Shown here piece by piece: positions 1-8,857 of a stretch of DNA of 64,000 nt. A program made the translations under genes and the position numbers. Every line of letters starts with the position of its first letter. Positions within the stretch are counted from its first letter, which is position 1. The stretch covers positions 186,001 through 250,000 of the forward strand of contig BPKK01000001.1 in the NCBI GenBank assembly GCA_026005095.1. Direction: 5' to 3'. Below the pieces are notes generated by a model, which worked only from the letters and a program-made list of their open reading frames with translations, was not told the origin of the DNA and ran no database searches. This DNA comes from Silanimonas sp. (GTDB lineage: Bacteria; Pseudomonadota; Gammaproteobacteria; Xanthomonadales; Xanthomonadaceae).

Positions 1-450
1 TTCAAGCGCGAGACGGTACGCCGGCTCTACGACCTCAAGCGCGACGTGACGCGGATGCGTCTCGCGGTCTCGCCGCTCGGCGACGTGCTGGGACAACTGG
101 CCAGGCTCTACCCAAGCCTCGTCCGGCCGGAGCTGAAGGTCTACCTGCGCGACGTGAACGACCACGTGCTGCGCGTCACCGAGGCCACCGATACCCTGCG
201 CGAGATGTTGAGCGCCGCCATGTCGGTGAACCTCGCCCTAGTGGCCGCCGAGCAGGGCGAGGTGGTGAAGCGACTGGCCGGATGGGCGGCGCTGCTGGCC
301 GTGCCCACCCTGTTCGCCAGCTGGTATGGCATGAACTTCGAATTCATGCCCGAGTTCAAGGAGCGCTACGGCTACCCCGTGCTCATCGGGGTGCTAGTGG
401 TGGTCTGCGGCCTGCTCTACTGGAAGCTCAAGAAGGCCCGCTGGCTCTGA
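1..450 (+). CDS. corA: CorA-family divalent cation channel, C-terminal part (partial at left edge)
   Basis: This is the carboxy-terminal end of a CorA-type magnesium/cobalt channel of the inner membrane. The frame is open from the first base with no start, so the large cytosolic domain lies off the window; 149 residues are visible. A long helix leads into two hydrophobic segments at the end. The first closes with the YGMN loop at 325-336, the signature that forms the ion entrance in CorA pentamers. The short basic tail after the second helix (KLKKARWL) fits the family's cytosolic end. A GTG at 46 sits inside the frame and is not a plausible start. The gene converges on sufT with a 19-base gap. 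Family assignment is secure; the transported ion is inferred from the family. Confidence 0.9.
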   Translation, partial: FKRETVRRLYDLKRDVTRMRLAVSPLGDVLGQLARLYPSLVRPELKVYLRDVNDHVLRVTEATDTLREMLSAAMSVNLALVAAEQGEVVKRLAGWAALLAVPTLFASWYGMNFEFMPEFKERYGYPVLIGVLVVVCGLLYWKLKKARWL

Positions 451-469
451 GGCCTGCGGGCCGGCGCCT

Positions 470-1021
470 TCAGAGCATGCCGGTCTCGAGTTTCGCCGCC
501 TCGCTCATCATCGACTGGTTCCACGGCGGATCGAACACCAGCTCGACGTCGGCCTCGGCGATGGTGGGAATACGCTCGACCTTGCTGCGCACATCGTCCA
601 CCAGGATGTCGCCCATGCCACAGGCCGGGGCGGTGAGGGTCATGCGGATCGCCACACGGCGCGCCCCGTCCTCGCGGCGGCCGAGTTCCACCGAGTAGAC
701 GAGGCCGAGCTCGACGATGTTCACCGGGATCTCGGGGTCGAAGCAGGTACGCAGCTGCGACCAGACGAGCTTCTCCACCTCCTCGTCGCTGGCGTCCTCG
801 GCCAGCGCGATGGCTTCCGGCGGCTCCTTGCCGAGGGCATCGGCATCCTCGCCGGCGATGCGGAACAGATTGCCCTCCACGAACACGGTGAAGGAGCCGC
901 CGAGCGCCTGGGTGATGTAGCCGACACTGCCGGCCGGCAGGGTCACGCGCTCGCCCTGCGGCACCAGCACGGCAGCGCAGTCGCGGGAGAAGCTGACGGG
1001 TTCGCTGGAGCGGCTGTACAT
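470..1021 (-). CDS. sufT: SufT-like Fe-S cluster assembly protein (MIP18/DUF59 domain)
   Basis: A 183-residue cytosolic protein of the MIP18/DUF59 family. Members called SufT take part in maturation or repair of iron-sulfur proteins. The first 70 or so residues form the extra N-terminal segment usual in SufT. The DUF59 domain follows from about residue 85, with the typical CFDPEIPVNIVELGL stretch, then a TLTAPACGMGD segment carrying the conserved cysteine, and a VELVFDPPW motif near the end. No suf genes are adjacent; neighbours are corA and phoD. It appears to be transcribed alone. The family call is strong, while the exact role is inferred from homologues. Confidence 0.85.
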   Translation of the reverse strand: MYSRSSEPVSFSRDCAAVLVPQGERVTLPAGSVGYITQALGGSFTVFVEGNLFRIAGEDADALGKEPPEAIALAEDASDEEVEKLVWSQLRTCFDPEIPVNIVELGLVYSVELGRREDGARRVAIRMTLTAPACGMGDILVDDVRSKVERIPTIAEADVELVFDPPWNQSMMSEAAKLETGML

Positions 1022-1161
1022 CGGGCGGAATCAGGACCAAATCAGCCCGAATTGTAGCCGCTGGCCGGGCGAGCCGGAATGACGGCGCCGTCCCCGTCCG
1101 GAACGGCCCACGGCATGGCGGCAGGCCGACGCCGGGGCCGGCCGTTCCGCGGGCCGGAGGC

Positions 1162-3294
1162 TCACCGCGGCGGCGCGACCTCCTGCAGCGACCAGCCCGC
1201 CTCGCCACGCTCGACCCGGAAACGCCGCTCCTGCACCTGCTCCCGCCAGGCCCCGGGGCGCTCGTACAGGCACTCGCCGGCGAGGCGCTCGTCGAATTCG
1301 AGGAAGCGGACCTCCATGGCCTCGCTCCCGAGCATGACCAGCGAGACGCCGTGGCGGCGGGTCTGGGCATAGCGCAGGCCGGGATAGCCGGCGATCAGCA
1401 GGGCATCGAGGGCCTCGACCAGGCGCCGGCCCGCCGCCCGGGTGGCCGCATCGCCATCGACATTCCTGCCGAGGATGCTGCCGAGCGTGGTGGAGGACAC
1501 GGCCGGGGTGGTGAACTCCACCACCCTCGCCGCGTGCTGGCTGGCGAAGCCGGCGTGGATGTCGCCGGAGAGCAGCAGGGCGCCATGGCGGTCGAACGCT
1601 TCGAACCAGGCTGCGCGCTCCACCGGGAAGGCATCCCAGTGGTCGACGTTGAGCAGCACCTCGTGGGCCCAGGCCGGCGGTGATGCGAGTTCGGGCCGGC
1701 GCAGGTCGAGCTGCAATGGGGTGAAGGACACCGAGCTCGCCACGATGCGCCAGTCTGCACCGGCATGGCGCTCCAGCGCTCCTTGTAGCCACCGGGCCTG
1801 CGCTTCGCCGAGGGCGCTCGGCGTCTCCGCCGCCCTGAGCCGTGCCAGCAGCCGGTAGGTCGGGGCGATGACGAAATAGCGGCTGCCCACGGCGTCGAAC
1901 AGCCGGCTTTTACCGAGCGCCGCCCAGCTCAGGCCGCGCGGCAGGTCGGGGCGGGCTTCGATCGGGCCGGCCTTCAGGAAGAAGGGGGCGGCGGCATCGT
2001 GCCGCTGCAGGATGGCATTGGCCACCGGCAGGGCCATCGGCGCCGCGATGGCCCGGGCCACGCGGCGCCGCACCTCTGCCGCCGCCAGCCCCTCATCGCG
2101 GTAGGCGCGGATCAGCGCTCGGCGGATCGCCGCCCGCTGCCGCCGGTACGCCGGCTCGCGCAGGTCGATGTAGGGATGCAGATGCCCGTGCCAGTCCTCG
2201 AAGGTCTCGCCGATGCGCGGCAGAGCCTCGCGCAGGGCCGGCTCGTCGTAGACCAGCGCACCCGGGAAGGCATCCTCGGGCACGAGGTGGTCGGGGCGTG
2301 CGCTGCGGAAATCGGTGGCCATCAACGCCAGCCGCTTGCCGAAGACCAGTTCACGCCAGATCTGGCCCTGCGGGAACAAGGCTCCGCGATCCACCGCACG
2401 GCCATCGCGGGCGAGATCGAGGTCGGCCGGCAGGTATTCGTGCCAGGCCTGCTCGGCATTGCGCCGGCGCTCGCCATCGCGCTCGTCCACTCGGCCATCG
2501 TGGAAGGTAGCCACGTCCTGCCAGCAGTCGTCGGAGAACTCGTGGTCGTCCCAGATCGCCACCAGCGGCGCGCGTTCGAGCAAGGCCTGCAGTACAGGAT
2601 CGCTGCGGTATTCGCGGTGCAGCTGGCGATAGTTGTCGAGGCTGGACGCGGCATAGAAGCGGCGCCCGGCTTTGCCAAGCTCGATCGCCCCGGCCGCATC
2701 GTCGAACACGATGCGCCGCCCCTCGCCCTCCTGGAAGCCCGGATCGCCCACCGTCTCGTAGATGAAGTCGCCGAGGTGCAGGATGAAATCCAGCTCCTCC
2801 TCGAGCAGCGGCAGCAGGCTGTTGTACCAGCGCCCGGTGTAGTCCTGGCAGCTCAGAAAGGCAAACCGCAGATCGCGCTCGGCTCCCGGGGCCGGCGCGG
2901 TGCGGGTGCGGCCAACCGGCGAGGAGACCATGCCCTGCGGCGTCGTGGCGAGGAAGCGGTAGTGGTAGCGGCGATCCGGCTCCAGGCCCTCGACCCGCAC
3001 CTTGAGGCAGCCATCGGTGGCGGCTCCCACGGAGAAATAGCGATCGACCCGCAGGTCCTCGAAGGCCTCGTCGGTGGCCAACTGCAACCGCAGGCTGGCA
3101 ATACCGCTGCCGGGCGCGATTCGCGTCCAGAGCACCACCCGATCGGGTCGCGGATCGCCGGAGGCCACCGACTGGGCGAACAGGCGGCGATCGACCGCAA
3201 TGGTGCTTGGCGCCGCCCCAGCGCATGGCAAAGCAAGGGCAGCGGCGGTGACGCTGGCAAGGTGGAGGAACTGGCGGCGACTGATCGGCGGCAT
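1162..3294 (-). CDS. phoD: PhoD-like alkaline phosphatase/phosphodiesterase, Tat-exported
   Basis: A 710-residue secreted metallophosphatase of the PhoD family, which releases phosphate from mono- and diesters outside the cytoplasm. The chosen ATG at 3292-3294 opens a twin-arginine signal (SRRQFLHLA plus an Ala-rich core), as in other PhoD proteins; upstream in-frame codons would bury that signal. The PhoD_N domain follows (FAQSVASGDPRPDRVVLWTR), then the metal-site motifs LHLGDFIYE, IWDDHEFSDD and LLSGDIHAGF. The length is above that of Bacillus PhoD (about 580 residues), partly through a middle insertion. It is divergent from a TonB-dependent receptor 139 bases away, which suggests a shared nutrient-scavenging role. 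No convincing Pho box is visible. Confidence 0.88.
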   Translation of the reverse strand: MPPISRRQFLHLASVTAAALALPCAGAAPSTIAVDRRLFAQSVASGDPRPDRVVLWTRIAPGSGIASLRLQLATDEAFEDLRVDRYFSVGAATDGCLKVRVEGLEPDRRYHYRFLATTPQGMVSSPVGRTRTAPAPGAERDLRFAFLSCQDYTGRWYNSLLPLLEEELDFILHLGDFIYETVGDPGFQEGEGRRIVFDDAAGAIELGKAGRRFYAASSLDNYRQLHREYRSDPVLQALLERAPLVAIWDDHEFSDDCWQDVATFHDGRVDERDGERRRNAEQAWHEYLPADLDLARDGRAVDRGALFPQGQIWRELVFGKRLALMATDFRSARPDHLVPEDAFPGALVYDEPALREALPRIGETFEDWHGHLHPYIDLREPAYRRQRAAIRRALIRAYRDEGLAAAEVRRRVARAIAAPMALPVANAILQRHDAAAPFFLKAGPIEARPDLPRGLSWAALGKSRLFDAVGSRYFVIAPTYRLLARLRAAETPSALGEAQARWLQGALERHAGADWRIVASSVSFTPLQLDLRRPELASPPAWAHEVLLNVDHWDAFPVERAAWFEAFDRHGALLLSGDIHAGFASQHAARVVEFTTPAVSSTTLGSILGRNVDGDAATRAAGRRLVEALDALLIAGYPGLRYAQTRRHGVSLVMLGSEAMEVRFLEFDERLAGECLYERPGAWREQVQERRFRVERGEAGWSLQEVAPPR

Positions 3295-3433
3295 GGTATC
3301 CAGAGGACGGGGGAAAGCCGGCCAGTGCATACGAGGGTGGTTGCAGCGGCATGACGCCGAGAGGCTTAACGAGGTTGTCACGCCACTGCACGACGCTCCC
3401 GCCCTTCGTTTCCCCCACCTTCCGGAGCATCGA

Positions 3434-5821
3434 ATGCATCCCCGTCCCTCGCTGATCGCCCTCGCCGTCCATGGCGCGCTGCTCGCCGCCCTTCTTCCCA
3501 CTCCGCTCAAGGCACAAGACGCCGCCGCCGACGGCGGCGAGCGCGCCACCCTGATCGACACCATCGTCGTCACCGCGCAGAAGCGCGAGCAGCAGGTGCA
3601 GGATGTACCGATCGCGATCAGCGCCTATTCCGGCGAGTTCCTCGAGCGCTTCGGCGCTACCGAGATGAAGGACATTGGTAACCTCGTTCCCGGCCTCGAG
3701 ATCCAGGAGCAGAGCCCGAACAATCCCGGCTTCGTGATCCGCGGCATCACCTCCGACAGCGGCCAGGCCTTCGCCGCCCCGCGCGTCTCGGTGTTCCAAG
3801 ACGGCGTTTCGCTCTCGCGTGCCCGCGGCGCCGTGGTGCAGCCCTTCGACCTCGAGCGCGTCGAGGTGCTGCGCGGCCCACAGGGCACCCTGTTCGGCCG
3901 CGGCGCCCAGGTGGGCGCGGTGCACCTGATCCAGAAGAAGGCCTTCAACGGCCATGAGAGCGGCTTCACCATCGGCCTTGGCGACTACGCCATGAAGCAC
4001 TTCAGCGGTTATGCCAACGCGCCGCTCTCCGATGCCCTGGCGGCGCGCTTCGCGGTCTTCTACGAAAGCAACGAAGGGTATGTCGAGAACCTCGCCGGCG
4101 GCCGCCTCAATGGCAAGGACACCAGCGCGCTGCGCATGAGCTTCGGGCTCGAGCTCGGCGAAGGCCATCGCCTCGATCTCATCCTCAACCACCAGGTCGA
4201 CAGCGGTCCGGGCACCGCCTTCCGCACCAATGTGCTGCCCACCCGCGCCGGCAGCCGCGACGTGTTCGACTACACCGCCGATCTCAACCGCGGCACCCGG
4301 CTCGGCCTCGACCGCCACGTCAACGGCGTGACCCTGCTCGGCGAGTTCCGCCTGAACGATGCCTGGACCCTGAGCAGCATCAGCGGCTGGCGCACGTTCG
4401 CCTCGGTGGAAGAGTTCGATGCCGACGGCTCGCAGCTCAATGCCCTCGAATTCGCCGAAGACGTGGAAGGCGAGCAGCTGAGCCAGGAGTTCCGCTTCAA
4501 CTACGACGCCGGCGGCCGTTTCCGCGGCTTTACCGGCCTCGGCTGGTTCCAGGAGGACGGCTTCCAGCGCGTGCCCTTCAGCACCGACGAGCGCCAGCTC
4601 GCCGCCCTGCTCTCCCCGGCCCTGCGCGCCGGGGTGGGTGCCGCCACCGGCGGCCTGATCCAGCTGCCCGTGGTGAGCCCGCTGAACCCCGACCGCACAC
4701 CTTTCCTCGGCTACACCAGCTTCCCTGCCCTCGGGATTCCGAGCATCCCGCTCGGCACGCCGCTGCCGCTGCGCCCCAGCCATCGCGAGGAGTACACCAA
4801 CTTCGGCAAGGTCGAAGCGCTCGACGTGTTCGCCGACGGCACCTGGTCGATCACCGATCGCTTCGATCTCACCCTCGGCCTGCGCGGCACCCGCGAGAAG
4901 GTGCGCTCGGGCTATGAGGCCCTGAGCTTCGGCGGCTTTAGCGCGCTCGGCCAGGTGCTGCCGGCCGCGCCCACGGCCGTGGCCTTCCCGAACCTGCTGT
5001 TCCGGCCGGTCTCGCGCCGTTTCGCCGAGGACACCTACCGCTCGGCGGTGGGGCGCGTGGTGGCCAACTACCGCTTCGGCGAGACGACGATGGGCTATGC
5101 CTCGGTCGCGCGCGGCCGGCGCCCGGACATCATCGAGTTTCCCACCGGCGGCAACGGCACGCCGAACTTCGTCCCGGCCGAGATCGTGCTGAGCTACGAA
5201 CTGGGCTTGAAGGGCTCGGGCTTCGGCGAGCGCCTGGCCTACGACCTCGCCCTGTTCCACTACGACTACAGCAACTTCCAGGCCAGCGTGCTCAACCCGA
5301 ACGGTATCGGCACCCTCACCGCCAATGGCGGCAATGCCAGTGCCGATGGCGGTGAGCTCTCGCTGATCTTCCGTGCCAGCGAGGGCCTGCAGGCCTTCTT
5401 CACCTATGGCTACATCGATGCTGGCTTCGACGAGTTCGACGACGCCGGCCGCCGCCAGACCCTGGCCGGCAACCGCTTCCGCCTGACCCCGAAGCACTCG
5501 GTCTCGGCCGGCATCGATGCCCGCTTCGCCGTGGCCGAAGGCGCCGAGCTCTACCTGCGGCCGAGCTGGAACTGGCGCTCGCAGGTCTATTTCGAGGACC
5601 AGAACCAGCCGGGCATCGAGCAGGCCGGCTATGCCCTCATCGACCTCAAGGCCGGCGTGCTGCTGGGCGAGGGACGCTGGGACCTCGGTGTGTTCGTCAA
5701 GAACGCCACCGACAAGGCCTACCTGATCGATGCCGGCAACACCGGCCTCAACTTCGGCCTGCCGACCTTCATCGTCGGCACGCCGCGCACCTGGGGCCTC
5801 ACCCTGTCGGGCCGCTTCTGA
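3434..5821 (+). CDS. TonB-dependent outer-membrane receptor
   Basis: A 795-residue outer-membrane active transporter. The ATG at 3434 follows a GGAG ribosome site and begins a Sec signal peptide ending near the LKAQ junction (about residue 26). The TonB box is in DTIVVTAQKREQ, followed by the plug domain with its usual VQDVPIAIS, FVIRGI and VEVLRGPQGTLFGRG landmarks. A 22-strand barrel fills the rest and ends in an aromatic F (SGRF), as the outer-membrane insertion signal requires. The VTAQKREQ-type plug is typical of the large TonB receptor expansions in Xanthomonad and Sphingomonad genomes. The substrate cannot be read from sequence; the divergent PhoD phosphatase makes an organophosphate or its carrier one candidate. 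Confidence 0.92.
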   Translation: MHPRPSLIALAVHGALLAALLPTPLKAQDAAADGGERATLIDTIVVTAQKREQQVQDVPIAISAYSGEFLERFGATEMKDIGNLVPGLEIQEQSPNNPGFVIRGITSDSGQAFAAPRVSVFQDGVSLSRARGAVVQPFDLERVEVLRGPQGTLFGRGAQVGAVHLIQKKAFNGHESGFTIGLGDYAMKHFSGYANAPLSDALAARFAVFYESNEGYVENLAGGRLNGKDTSALRMSFGLELGEGHRLDLILNHQVDSGPGTAFRTNVLPTRAGSRDVFDYTADLNRGTRLGLDRHVNGVTLLGEFRLNDAWTLSSISGWRTFASVEEFDADGSQLNALEFAEDVEGEQLSQEFRFNYDAGGRFRGFTGLGWFQEDGFQRVPFSTDERQLAALLSPALRAGVGAATGGLIQLPVVSPLNPDRTPFLGYTSFPALGIPSIPLGTPLPLRPSHREEYTNFGKVEALDVFADGTWSITDRFDLTLGLRGTREKVRSGYEALSFGGFSALGQVLPAAPTAVAFPNLLFRPVSRRFAEDTYRSAVGRVVANYRFGETTMGYASVARGRRPDIIEFPTGGNGTPNFVPAEIVLSYELGLKGSGFGERLAYDLALFHYDYSNFQASVLNPNGIGTLTANGGNASADGGELSLIFRASEGLQAFFTYGYIDAGFDEFDDAGRRQTLAGNRFRLTPKHSVSAGIDARFAVAEGAELYLRPSWNWRSQVYFEDQNQPGIEQAGYALIDLKAGVLLGEGRWDLGVFVKNATDKAYLIDAGNTGLNFGLPTFIVGTPRTWGLTLSGRF

Positions 5822-5829
5822 AGCCGTAT

Positions 5830-5857
5830 CGCCTGCCGGCCTCCTTGCCGGCGGGCG
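5830..5857. terminator. GC-rich hairpin between convergent genes, candidate bidirectional terminator
   Basis: Arms at 5830-5840 and 5847-5857 pair over 11 bases, with one G-U wobble on one strand, around a six-base loop. It lies 9 bases after the receptor stop and 19 bases before the pntB stop on the other strand. There is no T-run on either side, so termination by this element is an inference. Confidence 0.5.
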
Positions 5858-5875
5858 CGAGGGACGCGGCGGGCC

Positions 5876-7332
5876 TCAGTGCCCGCCGCCGTCCAGTTCC
5901 TTCATGCCGGCGATGAGCTGGGCGATGGCATCGCTGGCGTCGCCGTAGAGCATCCGGGTGTTGTCGGCATAGAACAGGGCATTCTCGATGCCGGCAAAGC
6001 CGGTGCCCTTGCCGCGCTTCACCACGATGACGTTACGCGCCGCCTCCACATCGAGGATCGGCATGCCGTAGATCGGCGAGGACGGATCGGTCTTTGCCAC
6101 CGGATTCACCACGTCGTTGGCGCCGATCACCAGGGCCACGTCGGTGATGGCGAACTCGGGGTTGATGTCGTCCATGTCGGCGATGATGTCGTAGGGCACG
6201 CCGGCCTCGGCCAGCAGCACGTTCATGTGCCCGGGCATGCGCCCCGCCACCGGGTGGATGGCGAACTTCACCTGCACCCCGCGCTTCTGCAGGGCCTGGG
6301 TGAGTTCCCAAACCTTGTGCTGGGCCTGGGCCACGGCCATGCCATAGCCCGGCACGATCACCACCCGCTCGGCAAAGGCCATCATCGCCGCCACGTCGCT
6401 GGCCTCGATCGGCTTTTGTGCGCCGCTGATGGCCTGCGCCTCGCCCGCGGCGCCAAAGCTGCCGAACAGCACGTTGCCGAGCGAGCGGTTCATCGCCTTG
6501 GCCATGAGCTGGGTGAGCAGCATGCCCGCCGCGCCCACCACGGTGCCGGCGATGATCAGAGCCTCGTTCTGCAGTACATAGCCTTCGAAAGCCACCGCAA
6601 GCCCGGTGAGGGCGTTGTAGAGCGAGATCACCACTGGCATGTCGGCGCCGCCGATCGGCAGGGTCATGGCGATGCCCACCACCAGCGCCAGGGCGAAGAA
6701 CAGGGCAATGACGGCCATGGCCGGCGTGGGCTGCAGCACTAGCAGCACACCGCAGATGAGCGCGCCGGCCATCAGGGCGGCGTTCACCATCTGCTGGGCG
6801 GGGAATACATAGCGCTTGTCCATGCGGCCGTCGAGCTTGGCCCAGGCGATCACGGAGCCGGAGAAGGACACCGCGCCGATCAGGGCGCCGAGCACTGCCA
6901 GCGTGGTCTCTGGTCGGCATCCAGGCAGGCGTGCGCAGCCATGGCCGCCGCATCGCAGGCACCGGTATGGCCGGCGGCGGTCACCAGCGCCGCGGCGCCG
7001 ATGGCCGCTGCCGAGCCACCGCCCATGCCGTTGAAGATGGCCACCATCTGCGGCATGTCGGTGAGCGGCACTTTCTTGCCCCAGAGCCAGAATACGACGC
7101 TGAGGGCGATGGCGAGCAGCATGAGGCCGAGGTTGAGCGGATCGACCCCATGCGCCCCCCAGGTGGTCGGGGCGACGAAGGTCACCAGGGTGGCCAGCAC
7201 CATGCCGATGCCGGCCCACTGGATGCCGCGCCGGGCGGTCACCGGCGAGGACATGCGCTTGAGGCCGAAGATGAACAGCACCGCGGCGATGAAATAGCTG
7301 GCCTTGGCCAGCAGGTCGAGCATGCCGTCCAT
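5876..7332 (-). CDS. pntB: NAD(P) transhydrogenase subunit beta, interrupted by a one-base frameshift
   Basis: PntB carries the NADP(H)-binding domain and most of the proton channel of the membrane transhydrogenase. The first 140 or so residues (start ATG at 7330-7332) contain membrane helices and the PQMVAIFNGMGGG motif. The continuation (TTLAVLGALIGAVSFSGS, further helices, then the Rossmann dIII domain with VIVPGYGMAVAQAQ and VIGANDVVNP) is in another frame. The two halves join if one base is added near 6910; total length is then 485 residues, normal for PntB. The start overlaps the pntA2 stop by the ATGA junction. Both halves keep full motif conservation, so I favour a sequence error over a decayed gene. 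Confidence 0.85.
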
Positions 7333-7619
7333 CAGGCCTTCCCCTTGCTCGACTTGAACATCTCGAGCATGCGCTCGGTGACCACGTAGCCTCCCACCGC
7401 GTTGCCTGCCCCCAGCAGCACGGCGATGAAGCCGATGGCGCGCTCCAGCGGCGTGCCGGCATGGGCCAGGGCCACCATGGCGCCGACCACCACAATGCCA
7501 TGCACGAAGTTGGAGCCGGACATCAGCGGCGTGTGCAGGATCACCGGCACCCGCGAGATGATCTCGTGACCGGTGAAGGCCGCGAGCATGAAGATGTAGA
7601 GCGCAACGAAGCCGTCCAT
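7332..7619 (-). CDS. pntA2: NAD(P) transhydrogenase subunit alpha part 2 (membrane part)
   Basis: A 95-residue inner-membrane protein matching the detached membrane portion of the alpha subunit in three-subunit transhydrogenases. It has three hydrophobic helices, including LYIFMLAAFTGHEIISRVP at the start and HTPLMSGSNFVHGIVVVGA in the middle, both characteristic of this subunit. It is cotranscribed between pntA1 (57 bases upstream) and pntB (ATGA overlap). The split alpha subunit is common in alpha- and some gammaproteobacteria, whereas E. coli has one fused PntA. Its role is part of the proton path that couples hydride transfer from NADH to NADP+. Confidence 0.9.
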   Translation of the reverse strand: MDGFVALYIFMLAAFTGHEIISRVPVILHTPLMSGSNFVHGIVVVGAMVALAHAGTPLERAIGFIAVLLGAGNAVGGYVVTERMLEMFKSSKGKA

Positions 7620-7676
7620 CGTTCTTCCCCTTGTAATCGCCTGTTCCCCTGCGCCGCCGGCGTCTGCTGCCTGCCC

Positions 7677-8762
7677 TCAGCCGGCGGGCCTCACCCAGCA
7701 GGTCTTCTCCAGCAACTCGTCGTTCCAGTCGAAGGCGACGGCGCCATCCTTCAGGAACAGCGAGACGAAGTTGAGAAGGTTGCGGGCATACATTTCGCTG
7801 GCATGCACCGCGCCGCTGCTCGGCAGATTGAGCGGCCCTGCCACGGTGACAGCGCCATGCTGGAAGGTTTCGCCGGGACGGGTGAGCTCGCAGTTGCCCC
7901 CGGTCTCGGCGGCCATGTCCACCACCACGGCGCCCGGCTTCATCCCCTCCACCATCGCCGCCGTGATGATCTTCGGTGCCGGGCGGCCGGGCACCGCGGC
8001 GGTGCAGACCACCACGTCGATGCCCTTCAGATGCTCGGCGAGGCGCTGCTGCTGCAGGGCGCGTTCCTCGGCGGTGAGTTCGCGGGCATAGCCACCGCTG
8101 CCGGCGGCCGACACTCCGAGGTCGAGGAACCTGCCGCCCAGCGATTCGATCTGTTCCTTGGTTTCCGGCCGCACGTCGAAACCCTCCACCTGGGCCCCGA
8201 GGCGGCGCGCGGTGGCGATGGCCTGAAGGCCGGCCACGCCGGCCCCGATGATCAGTACCTTGGACGGGCGGATGGTACCGGCAGCGGTGCTCAGCATCGG
8301 GAAGAAGCGCGGCGCGAGTTGGGCGCCGAGCAGCACGGCCTTGTAGCCCGCCATGCCGGCCTGTGAGCTCAGCACGTCCATCGACTGCGCCCGGGTGGTG
8401 CGCGGCAACTTCTCCATCGCGAAGGCAGTGATGCCGCGAGCCTTTAGCACTGCCTCGCGCTCACCCGGCGCATGGGCGGCGAGCATGCCCACCAGCACCG
8501 CCCCAGGCTTGAGCTTCGACAGGGTGGCAGCGTCCGGCGACTGCACGCAGAGCAGGAGATCGGCCGCAGCCAGGGCGGCTTCACGCTCGAGCACACGGGT
8601 GCCGGGATAGGCCGCATCGGGGAAACCGGAGGCTGCTCCGGCCCCTGGTTCGATCACGGGCGCCGCCCCGAGTGCCGCGAGCTTCTTCGCGGTTTCCGGA
8701 CTGAGCGCCACCCGCCGCTCGCCGGCAGCGGTTTCCTTGAGACAGACCACGGTGACGGGCAT
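7677..8762 (-). CDS. pntA1: NAD(P) transhydrogenase subunit alpha part 1 (NAD-binding)
   Basis: A 361-residue soluble NAD(H)-binding subunit, first gene of the pntA1-pntA2-pntB operon. Its N-terminus (VCLKETAAGERRVALSPE) is the alanine-dehydrogenase/PNT N-terminal signature. The second Rossmann domain has VLIIGAGVAGLQAIATARRLGA, and a later PGAVVVDMAAETGGNCE stretch is typical of the family. It stops before any membrane helix, consistent with the split alpha subunit encoded next door. The enzyme would use the proton gradient to make NADPH; the peroxide-defence locus about 12 kb away is a natural NADPH consumer, but that link is only an inference. Confidence 0.92.
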   Translation of the reverse strand: MPVTVVCLKETAAGERRVALSPETAKKLAALGAAPVIEPGAGAASGFPDAAYPGTRVLEREAALAAADLLLCVQSPDAATLSKLKPGAVLVGMLAAHAPGEREAVLKARGITAFAMEKLPRTTRAQSMDVLSSQAGMAGYKAVLLGAQLAPRFFPMLSTAAGTIRPSKVLIIGAGVAGLQAIATARRLGAQVEGFDVRPETKEQIESLGGRFLDLGVSAAGSGGYARELTAEERALQQQRLAEHLKGIDVVVCTAAVPGRPAPKIITAAMVEGMKPGAVVVDMAAETGGNCELTRPGETFQHGAVTVAGPLNLPSSGAVHASEMYARNLLNFVSLFLKDGAVAFDWNDELLEKTCWVRPAG

Positions 8763-8857
8763 CGACGTTCTCCCCTGAACGATGCCCCGATGCTAGCCGA
8801 AGCCGCGGCCGGAGGCAGGCCCCCGTGGCACGGCCGGGTCGGCAGCAGCTCATGCCA

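Noticed and set aside
3375-3400. A Pho box between phoD and the receptor
   Set aside because: TTGTCAC at about 3379 resembles one half-site, but the second half matches poorly. Too weak to annotate.
2351-5497. A 1048-residue open frame antisense to the TonB receptor
   Set aside because: Low-complexity Ala/Gly/Glu/Val composition and the well-conserved receptor on the other strand show that it is a by-product of high GC. The same applies to long antisense frames at 15872-18535 (dxs), 8825-11100 (DUF1631), 39977-42115 (surA/pdxA) and 20727-23237 (ahpCF).
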